Source: JAGOUA01 sp964645655 (lineage in GTDB: Bacteria; Patescibacteriota; Patescibacteriia; 2-12-FULL-60-25). From it: DNA of 64,000 nt. How positions within the stretch are numbered: the first letter of the stretch is position 1; each line of letters starts with the position of its first letter. The notes below the pieces were generated by a model. It searched no databases. It was given only the letters and a program-made list of their open reading frames with translations, and was not told where the DNA came from. The stretch spans positions 186,001-250,000 of the forward strand of contig CAZXZS010000003.1 of NCBI GenBank assembly GCA_964645655.1, read 5' to 3'. A program made the position numbers and the translations under genes. Shown in pieces: positions 57,555-64,000 of this stretch.

Positions 57555-59519
57555 ATGAATGACAAAGACATGAAGAAGGCGTTCGATGCCTTCGATGTGC
57601 TCCTGCCGATCCTGTCGGCCCTGCTCATCGGTTCCAACGAGTGGAGCGCCCAGGGACAGCAGATCATGGAGCGGCTGCGGCTCTTCCGCACCGTCTTCGT
57701 GAGCCGCGCCCGCGCCTTCGTGAGCCACGACCTCACGGCCCTGGCCCGCGACATGCGCGCGGCGTTCCAGAAGTTGCTCGCGATCACGATCTGCCTCGCG
57801 GGTCTGGGGATGCTCGCGCTGTTCGGCGCCTGCGGGCCCGTCGAGTTGCCGGTCTCGGTCCAGCTCTTCCCGCTGCTCGGCGTGTTCATCCTCATCCCGG
57901 GCCGGTGGCGGATCTATCGCGACGCGAGGATCCGCGCCATGCCCTGGTCGCTGAGCGTTGGGAGGTCTTCGACCCCGAAGCGGTTCCGCGATTTCACGCC
58001 GGACGAACAGAGGGCCGAGAAGGACTCGCTCGGTCTGCGCCCCGACCCGGAGATCGACAACGACCCCAAGTACAACACGGCGGCGTCCGAGCCGGATCCG
58101 GTCCTCAAGGCCGAGAAGCAGCGCGCCGACGATGCGGCCAAGGCGGCGGAGAAGGAGAACAACCATCGCATCCTGGCTGAACTCGAGGGCCGGTCGCCCT
58201 TCTGCCCCCTCCTGTCGCCGGCGGACCTCGACCAGCAGCTCCTCGACGTGGGGGCAGACGTGGCCGTCGATGCCTCGCCCGTGCCGCACCTCGTCGGCAT
58301 GGTCGTCGAGGCGTTCCTGCTGACGCTCCTGCTCCTCGTGTGCGGCTGGAAGGTGTCCGAGTACAGCTACACGATGAGCGGCGTCAGCCCCGTCGCCCTG
58401 TACCTCATCTGGTTCCCGGCCCTGCTTGCGGCGCTCCTCTGCGTCCTCGCGATGGGCCTGGTGTTCAGCGGGGGTACCGAAGTGGTCCGGCTCGTCGCCA
58501 CGGTCCCCGCGAAGCCCGTGAACGCGCTATACCACGCGATCGCGTCCATCCCCTGGGGGATCACCTTCGCGAACGCGGGCGAGTTCGTGGGCAGCTACAC
58601 CGGCCAGCTTGCGACCGCCCTCAACGTCCTCACGAAGGAGGGGGTCCACCGCTTCCGCGTGTCGTTCCTCGTCTTCGTCCTGATCTCGGGCATGCCGGTG
58701 CACTGGTACTCCGGGTTCGTCGCGCTCCTCGTGGGGGCGACGGTCGGGATCCTGCACCAGAACCTCGAGGCGGCGGGCATCTCGACGGTCGAGCGCCGCA
58801 AGAAGGGCGCTGAGAACCTGGAGAAGGTCGTCCTCGCCATCCTCGCGTTCATGCTGGTGGTGCCGGGGACCGCGCTCTTCGCCCGCAACTGGCTCACCCG
58901 GGCCCTGGTGTTCGTGGTGACCCAGGTCAACGTCGTGATCCACTTCGGCCACGTCGACGAGTACAAGGGGTGGACCGACGTGGCGAAGCGGGTCTTCGCC
59001 TGCGCGATCGCCCTGGCCGTGCTGGGGATCGCGGTCGCGGCCATGCGCGACAAGAACGCCACCTGGATGGGGCGTTGGGGCGGCCGGGTCGCGGCGGTGT
59101 TCGCGGCCACCTTCTTCCTCAACACCTTCTTCGATCCGCCGACGGTCTCCGCGCAGAACCTGGGCATCCAGGGCTGGCTCGCCTGCCCCGTCGACCTGGC
59201 GGCAGAGCCCAACGTCAGCGCCTCCAAGGCGTACGACCCGTTCCGTCCGGTTCCGGGAGCGCCCGTTCCCGGTTCGGCGCCGCCGCCCACCCCCGCCCCT
59301 CCGCCCAGCGTCAGCGCGCCGGTCGCGGTCGGGTACGGGTCTCCCTCGGCGGCCCGCCTCGCGCGCCGCTCGCACCGCCGCCGTCGCCACGACGGCGAGA
59401 CGGCCCTCGCCGCCGACGTCGACACCGGCTCCGACCCGTACCCCGGGACGGTCGCCTGCGACGAGGTCGCGCCCAACCTGCGTGTCAGCCTGCGCGCCGC
59501 GCGCGCCTGCCACGACTGA
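57555..59519 (+). CDS. Unknown polytopic membrane protein
   Basis: About 654 residues with eight to ten membrane helices: two near 75-120 (LLAITICLAGLGMLALFGAC, SVQLFPLLGVFILIPG), a charged cytoplasmic loop (about 125-235), two near 255-310 (VVEAFLLTLLLLVCGW, LYLIWFPALLAALLCVLAMG), two near 370-405, and three more up to 520. The C-terminal 130 residues are exported or cytoplasmic, Pro-rich then Arg-rich (ARLARRSHRRRRHDG). No transporter or enzyme family recognised. I take the ATG 57555 (MNDKDMKKAFDAF); an in-frame ATG at 57471 would add 28 residues and has GGAG upstream. Confidence 0.68.
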   Translation: MNDKDMKKAFDAFDVLLPILSALLIGSNEWSAQGQQIMERLRLFRTVFVSRARAFVSHDLTALARDMRAAFQKLLAITICLAGLGMLALFGACGPVELPVSVQLFPLLGVFILIPGRWRIYRDARIRAMPWSLSVGRSSTPKRFRDFTPDEQRAEKDSLGLRPDPEIDNDPKYNTAASEPDPVLKAEKQRADDAAKAAEKENNHRILAELEGRSPFCPLLSPADLDQQLLDVGADVAVDASPVPHLVGMVVEAFLLTLLLLVCGWKVSEYSYTMSGVSPVALYLIWFPALLAALLCVLAMGLVFSGGTEVVRLVATVPAKPVNALYHAIASIPWGITFANAGEFVGSYTGQLATALNVLTKEGVHRFRVSFLVFVLISGMPVHWYSGFVALLVGATVGILHQNLEAAGISTVERRKKGAENLEKVVLAILAFMLVVPGTALFARNWLTRALVFVVTQVNVVIHFGHVDEYKGWTDVAKRVFACAIALAVLGIAVAAMRDKNATWMGRWGGRVAAVFAATFFLNTFFDPPTVSAQNLGIQGWLACPVDLAAEPNVSASKAYDPFRPVPGAPVPGSAPPPTPAPPPSVSAPVAVGYGSPSAARLARRSHRRRRHDGETALAADVDTGSDPYPGTVACDEVAPNLRVSLRAARACHD

Positions 59520-59523
59520 CCCT

Positions 59524-59567
59524 CTCCCTGTGGAGCCTACGCTTCACGGGGAGTTTTTCTTTTTTTG
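59524..59567 (+). terminator. Terminator of the 56.5-59.5 kb pair
   Basis: Stem CTCCCTGTGGAGC-CTAC-GCTTCACGGGGAG, then a long T tract. Confidence 0.92.
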
Positions 59568-59627
59568 TGCGCGTTCGTCTTTTGAATGCGCGACCTCTTT
59601 GCCTGCCGACTTATCCACTCCCACCGC

Positions 59628-59656
59628 TTGGACAAACCGTATCTGTGTGTTAGAAC
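59628..59656 (+). promoter_or_regulatory. Possible promoter of a structured RNA
   Basis: TTGGAC, 17 bp, TAGAAC. It faces a 190-base region that ends in a terminator and has no gene on this strand. Confidence 0.45.
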
Positions 59657-59661
59657 AGGAC

Positions 59662-59853
59662 TGCTTGTCGTGGATCCTGGAGTTGGTGATGCTTCGGCTC
59701 GCGTGAAAAACCTCTTGGCCGCAAGGCGCTTCGGCGCCCGACGGCCCCGGATGTTTGTCACGCGAGCGGGAGGAACGTCGACCGTCGAAAGATGGCCGAT
59801 TTTCATCACTGACCGTTCGCGCCAAAAAACAACGGGTCAACCCGTTGTTTTTT
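59662..59853 (+). ncRNA. Candidate structured non-coding RNA
   Basis: No protein frame is convincing, but the sequence folds into nested stems: GTTGGTGATG (59682-59691) with CATCACTGAC (59807-59816, one G-U and one mismatch), GCTCGCGTGA (59696-59705) with TCACGCGAGC (59759-59768, perfect), GGCCG with CGGCC, and a GGCGC-TTCG-GCGCC tip near 59727-59740. It begins after a promoter-like TTGGAC-17-TAGAAC and ends in a strong terminator. The rod shape recalls 6S RNA, but the family's central bubble cannot be assigned and SRP RNA and RNase P signatures are missing. Confidence 0.4.
59824..59853. terminator. Bidirectional terminator
   Basis: AAAAAACAACGGGT-CA-ACCCGTTGTTTTTT, perfect 14-pair stem, closing both the candidate RNA and the minus-strand gene that ends inside it. 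Confidence 0.95.
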
Positions 59854-60073
59854 GTTCGTTGGGACCGTCGTCACGCAACAGGTCCTCGAGCCGTGGCTCG
59901 CCCCAGAGGTGCAGCTCGCGCAGGTACTTGTCGACGAAGTTCTCGGCCTCGTCGATGTCCATCAGCTCGTCGAGGATGAGCGTGTTGATCATGGCCGCGC
60001 GGCAATGCTCCTTGGGTTTGAGGCCGCCGTTGGGCTCGTAGCAGAGCTTTTGCAGTTCGTCTTTGTTTGGCAT
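59837..60073 (-). CDS. Unknown small acidic protein
   Basis: A 78-residue soluble protein (MPNKDELQKLCYEPNGGLKP onward), helical and acidic with LDELMDIDEAENFVDKYLRE in the middle. Its stop lies in the loop of the terminator. Start codons of this gene and of the plus-strand ligase-like gene are only 15 bases apart, so one promoter must lie inside the other gene. Function unknown. Confidence 0.65.
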   Translation of the reverse strand: MPNKDELQKLCYEPNGGLKPKEHCRAAMINTLILDELMDIDEAENFVDKYLRELHLWGEPRLEDLLRDDGPNEQKTTG

Positions 60074-60088
60074 AGGCTGAGGGGCAGT

Positions 60089-61306
60089 ATGAAGCTTCGA
60101 CCGGCCGCTGAACAGGCCTTGCGTTGGTTGTGTCTCGCCCTGCCTTGGGCGGTGTTGGGGTATGGTGTGCGGTTTCCGTTGTTCGGGATCCCAACGACTG
60201 GTCTAGAGCTGTATCTTCTGGGCTTGTTTACGGTCTTTTCCGTTGCCCGTGGGTGGTCCGCATGGGTGCGGGCGTGGAAGGTGCTCCCGGCCCGTTGGTT
60301 GTTGCTGGCATGGGTCCTCATCGGAGCCGCGGCCGTTTTATGGACTCCCGTCTTTTGGAAGGCGTTCCATCTGTGGCGTCCCTATTTTTTGGAACCGGTT
60401 CTCGCCCTGATGCTCGTGAACGTCGTCCTCACGCAGAAAAAAGACCGTGACGACCTGCGGACCAGCGCCTGGACCGTGGTGATCTTCGTGAGTGTGTGGG
60501 CGATCGTCGAGTTTGTCACGGGGAAGGGGATTCCGCACCCCTGGAACGTCCCCATTGCCGACGGGCGACGGGCGACGGGGCCGTATGGATACCCGAACGC
60601 GGTCGCGCTCTTCACTGCGCCGCTCGTCGCGTATGCGGGGGCTCGGGCCTGGCTCTTGCGTGAGCGCTTGGCGGGTGCCGCCGCGATCGTTGGCTTGCTT
60701 GGCATCCTCGTCGTGCGTAGCGATGGGGGGATGCTGGCCGTTTTGGTCGCGTGGGCCCTGGCGATGCTCTTTTCGCGCTGGGGACGCCGGCTCCTGCTGG
60801 CGGGTGTCATCGCCGGCGTGATGGGCGCCTTCCTTTTTCCGGAGCTCGCGCAGTCCGCCTGGAAAGGCCTCACCTTCCAAGGCTGGTCCGGCATCGTCCG
60901 CCTGTATATTTGGCGCGAGACGTGGGACATGTTGCGGACGCACTGGTTCCTGGGGGCGGGGTTCCAGGGCTATCCCGTCGTTTTCGACGCGTTCCATCGG
61001 GCGCGGGCCATCGAGATCTTCCAATACCCGCACCAGTTCGTCCTGTCGGCGTGGTCGGAGGTGGGGTTGCCGGGCCTGCTGCTGTTCCTGGGGCTGTTGG
61101 GGACGTGGGCGCGGCGGGCGTGGGCCTCTTCGCGCGCATGGGCGTCCCGTGCCATCGGCTTCGCTCCGCTTATCGCAGTCGTCGTGCATGGGCTGGTGGA
61201 CGTGCCGTATTGGAAAAACGATCTGGCCGTGATGTTTTTCCTGCTGTGGTGGATGGTCGCGTGGGTGGATGCGGGCTCAGCCCACGCTTCCGAGCCCTCC
61301 CGTTGA
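60089..61306 (+). CDS. O-antigen ligase/polymerase-like membrane protein
   Basis: Polytopic protein of 405 residues with ten or so hydrophobic segments and the Wzy_C/O-antigen ligase layout. The family periplasmic loop is recognisable: RLYIWRETWDMLRTHWFLGA with GFQGYPVVFDAFHRAR, and PHQFVLSAWSEVGLPGLLLF (the H-N/Q-x-x-L-x-x-x-x-E-x-G-xx-G motif). Such proteins join or polymerise surface glycans. No glycosyltransferases are adjacent. GAGGGG lies 4 bases before the chosen ATG. Confidence 0.85.
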   Translation: MKLRPAAEQALRWLCLALPWAVLGYGVRFPLFGIPTTGLELYLLGLFTVFSVARGWSAWVRAWKVLPARWLLLAWVLIGAAAVLWTPVFWKAFHLWRPYFLEPVLALMLVNVVLTQKKDRDDLRTSAWTVVIFVSVWAIVEFVTGKGIPHPWNVPIADGRRATGPYGYPNAVALFTAPLVAYAGARAWLLRERLAGAAAIVGLLGILVVRSDGGMLAVLVAWALAMLFSRWGRRLLLAGVIAGVMGAFLFPELAQSAWKGLTFQGWSGIVRLYIWRETWDMLRTHWFLGAGFQGYPVVFDAFHRARAIEIFQYPHQFVLSAWSEVGLPGLLLFLGLLGTWARRAWASSRAWASRAIGFAPLIAVVVHGLVDVPYWKNDLAVMFFLLWWMVAWVDAGSAHASEPSR

Positions 61307-61331
61307 CGGCCTTGGGGCCGTTTGCTATCGT
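61303..61331 (+). promoter_or_regulatory. Promoter of tRNA-Ser
   Basis: TTGACG, 17 bp, TATCGT with TGC before it; leader of about 43 bases to the tRNA. It overlaps the stop of the preceding gene. Confidence 0.65.
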
Positions 61332-61380
61332 CCCAGCGCGTTGTGGGTACGGTTTAGCCCTCAACCAAGCCAAAAAAACT

Positions 61381-61470
61381 GGAGAGGTGGCTGAGTGGTC
61401 GAAAGCGCCACACTCGAAATGTGGTGTACCGGTAACGGTACCGCGAGTTCGAATCTCGCCCTCTCCGCCA
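61381..61470 (+). tRNA. tRNA-Ser (anticodon CGA)
   Basis: Acceptor GGAGAGG/CCTCTCC, anticodon stem CCACA/TGTGG with loop CTCGAAA (anticodon CGA, reads UCG), a long variable arm TACCGGTAACGGTA typical of serine, T-loop GTTCGAATC, and encoded GCCA end. Confidence 0.97.
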
Positions 61471-61531
61471 TGACAATTTAGTATCGTGCATCTCGAGTGC
61501 CTCAAAACGTTTGAGATGTGTGCGAGAAAAA

Positions 61532-61553
61532 AAACCGCCCGAAAGGGCGGTTT
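61532..61553 (+). terminator. Terminator after tRNA-Ser
   Basis: Stem AAACCGCCC-GAAA-GGGCGGTTT, short T tract. Confidence 0.6.
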
Positions 61554-61626
61554 CGTTGTGCGCTAGACTTTCCTACGCTAGAGTTGAGCTAATTAAAGGG
61601 TACTTAACAGGAAGAGGCTACTTTCT

Positions 61627-62343
61627 ATGCTTAATGAGATCGAAGAGTCCTTATCGGATAAGGTTAAACGTCTACAAGATATCCTAATTGCGCGCGCAAC
61701 TGGTGGAGGAGCTGATGATGAAGAGTATCGGTCTTTGAGGCAAGAGTTATTAACTAACTCTATTGTGGGAAAAATTATTCCAAGTTTTGTACGTAGCTGT
61801 AGAGATCTGGGTCAATTTTGGTCTCATGTAAAACCGATGTTTCCGACCTATGCTGATCGCCGAAGCTATCTTTGGAGTGAGTTTCAACAAGTATCTGAAG
61901 CAGCAGAGAAGAAGGCGGTGATCGTTGAAGATGTCGACGGCACCTTATCTAAACTTTCATCGGAAAATGTACAAGAGCTTTGGAAGCGTGCCCTTGAACG
62001 TCGTATGACCGATCCAGCCAGCGCGATTACTTTAGCAAGAACACTAATCGAAAGCGTGCTCAAGCACGTATTAGATGATGCCCATGTTATTTACAATGAT
62101 GATGAAAAGTTGCCAAAGTTATACGGCTTAGTTGCAGCAAAACTGAATCTTGCACCCAGTCAGCATACGGAAGAGGCCTTTAAACAAATTCTTGGCGGTT
62201 GCGCATCTGTAATTCAAGGGCTGGGGGTAATCAGGAGCCGAATTGGTGATTCGCATGGACAAGGCCGTAAACAATTCCGTCCTGCCCAACGTCATGCCGG
62301 GCTCGCTGTTAATCTAGCCGGATCGATGGCTCTATCTTCATAA
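61627..62343 (+). CDS. Abortive-infection-like protein (Abi C-terminal domain)
   Basis: A 238-residue protein. The second half matches the Abi_C type helical domain of abortive-infection proteins: DPASAITLARTLIESVLKHV (about 138-157), KLNLAPSQHTEEAFKQILGG, GLGVIRSRIGDSHGQG (the conserved R-x-x-x-x-D-x-H-G) and RHAGLAVNLAGSMA. The first 120 residues are helical and unassigned. Base composition is clearly lower in GC than all neighbours, and the gene lies 156 bases after tRNA-Ser, so it is likely acquired. AGGAAGAG is 13 bases before the ATG. Predicted antiphage role is by family only. Confidence 0.75.
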   Translation: MLNEIEESLSDKVKRLQDILIARATGGGADDEEYRSLRQELLTNSIVGKIIPSFVRSCRDLGQFWSHVKPMFPTYADRRSYLWSEFQQVSEAAEKKAVIVEDVDGTLSKLSSENVQELWKRALERRMTDPASAITLARTLIESVLKHVLDDAHVIYNDDEKLPKLYGLVAAKLNLAPSQHTEEAFKQILGGCASVIQGLGVIRSRIGDSHGQGRKQFRPAQRHAGLAVNLAGSMALSS

Positions 62344-62584
62344 TTGATACATGGGAAACAAAAATTAACCAAGGTACTCAAAATCTATAGATACAAGAAT
62401 CATATATACATCAATAGAATAAATGTTCCAAAAGCTCGAATAAAGTTTAAGTGCTTTTTAAACAAACAACATACAATGTCTCATCTCGGTCCCGTGTCAT
62501 GTGCCCCGATAGTATTCGGATTTTGACCCCTGAAAAAGCCCCTGGATTACACGCTTCCACGCGTGCTTACCTCCACTGGCCCGC
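62344..62584. other. AT-rich non-coding stretch
   Basis: Low-GC continuation of the abi gene segment to about 62480, then normal composition. No gene or repeat of the tRNA 3' end found. Together with the 180 bp to the next ATG this is the tail of the foreign segment. Confidence 0.4.
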
Positions 62585-62626
62585 CATATAAAATCGACCC
62601 ACATGGGTCGATTTTATATGTTTTTT
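62585..62626. terminator. Long perfect palindrome and terminator
   Basis: CATATAAAATCGACCC-ACA-TGGGTCGATTTTATATG region, at least 16 perfect pairs, followed by TTTTTT. Confidence 0.93.
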
Positions 62627-62654
62627 GACGCCCCTTCATCTACACCAGTACAGT
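62625..62654 (+). promoter_or_regulatory. Promoter of the VOC gene
   Basis: TTGACG, 18 bp, TACAGT; ATG 14 bases downstream. Its -35 starts in the terminator's T run. Confidence 0.5.
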
Positions 62655-62668
62655 GACCAACAAACCCT

Positions 62669-63088
62669 ATGCCCACTCTCAACCCCCACGTCAACTTCAA
62701 CGGCAACGCCGAAGAGGCGTTCACGTTCTACCAATCCGTCTTCGGTGGCTCTTTCACGAGCGTCGTGCGCTTCAAGGACCTCGCGAGCGCCGATTTTCCC
62801 ATCCCTGAGGCCGAAGCGAACAAGGTCATGCGCATCGTGTTGCCGATCGGCGGCGCCTCCCTCATCGGGAATGACGTCCCGGCGCAGTTGGGGCCGGTGA
62901 ACGAGCAGGAGAACCGCTCGAAGATCGCCGTGCAGGCGGAGAGCCGCGAAGAGGCGGAACGGCTGTTCAATGTCCTTTCGGACGGCGGAACCGTAGAGTT
63001 CCCAATGGGAGATGCCCCGTGGGGATCGTATTTTGGCGCCTTCCGGGACAAGTTCGGTATCGAGTGGACCGTGGAATGCGTGAGCTGA
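62669..63088 (+). CDS. VOC-superfamily (PhnB/glyoxalase-like) protein
   Basis: A 139-residue member of the vicinal-oxygen-chelate fold, PhnB-like branch. It begins PTLNPHVNFNGNAEEAFTFY with QSVFGGSF, the conserved entry of this group (F-x-x-x-A-E-E-A-hx-F-Y), then VMRIVLPIGGASLIGNDVP and the end PWGSYFGAFRDKFGIEWTVE, which matches the family D-x-F-G-x-x-W. The usual metal ligands are not all evident, so enzyme activity is unsure. Confidence 0.9.
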   Translation: MPTLNPHVNFNGNAEEAFTFYQSVFGGSFTSVVRFKDLASADFPIPEAEANKVMRIVLPIGGASLIGNDVPAQLGPVNEQENRSKIAVQAESREEAERLFNVLSDGGTVEFPMGDAPWGSYFGAFRDKFGIEWTVECVS

Positions 63089-63162
63089 TAGGCACCTTCC
63101 GTCGCTCCAGGTAATCGCTCTAAAGGTCTAACGGATTTTGGGGTAAGCCGGGGCTGGAGGGG

Positions 63163-63196
63163 CTCGATCCGCTAAGACGGAACGAGCCCTCTTTTA
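63163..63196 (+). terminator. Possible terminator of the VOC gene
   Basis: GGGCTCG ... CGAGCCC with a 16-base loop, then TCTTTTATT. Confidence 0.5.
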
Positions 63197-63227
63197 TTGC
63201 TGCGCGCGCGATCGCGCTCGAAATGGG

Positions 63228-63250
63228 AATAAAAAATCCCACGATGTGGG
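63228..63250 (-). terminator. Terminator of the last gene
   Basis: Stem CCCAC-ATC-GTGGG followed by ATTTTTTATT on the minus strand. Confidence 0.8.
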
Positions 63251-63256
63251 TCAGGT

Positions 63257-64000
63257 TCAGCTCCCGCAGTCCGGGTCGCCGCAGGCGCTGGCGCGGCGGG
63301 CGATCGGGACCAGGTCCTCGTTCGCCTCCGTGCTGGACGCGGCGAATCCACGCGGCGGCTCCGGAAGAGGGACGGAGCGGTCCGCGAGGTGCCGCTTGAT
63401 CGCCAGCAGCTTCCGGAAGGCTTCGCGCACGGCCTCATGCGTCTGGGCGGCGTTCGGGTGCGGAGGGTGCTCGTCCAGCTCGTGGGCGAGGGTCTGGAGG
63501 AGCCGTTCGGTATGTCCCCGCCAGGCGCCCGCAAGGACGGCCACGTCGGGATAGGACGGGTGATGCGGTTGCGTGCGGCCGATCTCGCTCATGACCTCGT
63601 CGATCGCCGTCTGGACGTCCGTCGCCATCAGTTCTCCCGACGACTGCCGGAGCGAGCGCCGGATGCGTTGTTGCGCGTCCGGATCGAACTCGAGGTGCGT
63701 TGCTCGCCCACGCAGAGAACGTATGGCCGTATAGTACAAAGCCAGAAGCAGCACGGTCGATGCAGCGAATCCCCATTCTGTCACCCGGAGAAGCCAGGTG
63801 GCTGCGGTCAGATAGGTGACGACGATCAGTGGGGTGGGGGCCTTGTTCAGCGCGTTCATCCATGAGCGCGGGAGGCGACGGCTCAGGTCGGCCCGGTGTG
63901 CCTCGACGGCCGCGTACGGGTCTCCCGACAGGAGGCTGGGGAGGGGATCTTCCTCGCCGACGCGCACGAAGGTGCGGAAGGGGGTCTGCGCCCCGTCGGG
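63257..64000 (-). CDS. Unknown membrane protein, 5' end beyond window
   Basis: At least 248 codons, open to the right edge, so the start is not seen. Two adjacent hydrophobic segments (PLIVVTYLTAATWLLRVTEW and AASTVLLLALYYTAI) form a hairpin in the membrane about 50-90 residues into the visible part. The rest is a cytoplasmic helical region with a cysteine pair at the end (ACGDPDCGS). No family recognised. Confidence 0.6.
   Translation of the reverse strand, partial: PDGAQTPFRTFVRVGEEDPLPSLLSGDPYAAVEAHRADLSRRLPRSWMNALNKAPTPLIVVTYLTAATWLLRVTEWGFAASTVLLLALYYTAIRSLRGRATHLEFDPDAQQRIRRSLRQSSGELMATDVQTAIDEVMSEIGRTQPHHPSYPDVAVLAGAWRGHTERLLQTLAHELDEHPPHPNAAQTHEAVREAFRKLLAIKRHLADRSVPLPEPPRGFAASSTEANEDLVPIARRASACGDPDCGS

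Noticed and set aside
59586..60041. 151-codon plus-strand frame over the candidate RNA
   Set aside because: It runs through a perfect terminator and into the antisense of the 78-residue gene; composition is not protein-like.
61445..62668. Integration-site duplication of the tRNA-Ser 3' end
   Set aside because: The distinctive 3' tRNA sequence is not repeated in the downstream AT-rich segment within this window.

Overview
The window is a high-GC chromosomal segment from a bacterium with a small, compact genome. I infer a member of the Candidate Phyla Radiation (Patescibacteria, Parcubacteria/Uhrbacteria-like). The grounds are the mix of short single-copy housekeeping genes, the many short secreted or lipoprotein genes without recognisable families, the N-terminally trimmed ComEC without a C-terminal hydrolase domain, and the unusual LeuRS. 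No 16S gene is present, so this is inference. TGA is used as an ordinary stop (for example mrcA), so the UGA-glycine codes of Gracilibacteria/Absconditabacteria do not apply.

Layout. 1-8.5 kb: polA (cut by the left edge), tRNA-Cys, an M23 peptidase, a 3D-domain envelope protein, the penicillin-binding protein mrcA, an unknown protein and dnaN. 8.5-11.3 kb: the classical origin neighbourhood yidD-rnpA-rpmH / dnaA-dnaN, with a perfect DnaA box between rpmH and dnaA. 11.3-18.9 kb: DUF167, nfo, unknown genes, a nucleotidyltransferase gene split by a fresh IS1595-type insertion, tig, ychF and an unknown gene. 18.9-26.4 kb: comEC, an M23-type secreted protein, recA, ftsK and a RodZ-like gene. 26.5-31.1 kb: short minus-strand units, each with its own promoter and terminator (a frameshifted membrane protein, rpsO, a possible TIM-barrel protein, small proteins), then cca. 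31.3-37.2 kb: leuS carrying two inserted enzyme domains, an unknown gene, and an ABC-type solute-binding lipoprotein. 37.3-42.3 kb: a minus-strand block of five unknown genes, two of them zinc-ribbon proteins. 43.3-50.7 kb: rpoB-rpoC with a long leader holding a terminator-like hairpin. 50.8-59.5 kb: unknown secreted proteins, yebC, and a divergent lipoprotein/membrane-protein cluster. 59.6-64 kb: a candidate structured RNA, an O-antigen-ligase-like protein, tRNA-Ser, an AT-rich abortive-infection-like gene, a VOC protein and a partial unknown membrane protein.

How it works together. Most of the core is replication (polA, dnaA, dnaN, recA, ftsK), transcription (rpoBC), translation (leuS, rpsO, rpmH, tRNAs, cca, tig, ychF) and envelope building (PBP, M23, 3D protein, RodZ, Wzy-like). 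Promoters are easy to see: TTGACA or TTGCCA, 17 bp, then a TAnnnT -10 box. In many core genes the ATG lies only about 8-15 bases after the -10 box with no Shine-Dalgarno sequence, implying near-leaderless mRNAs. Genes in the unknown blocks more often have a clear GGAG-type site. The strongest oddities are the three-enzyme LeuRS fusion, the two unknown gene clusters, the candidate RNA near 59.7 kb, and the exactly datable IS insertion.
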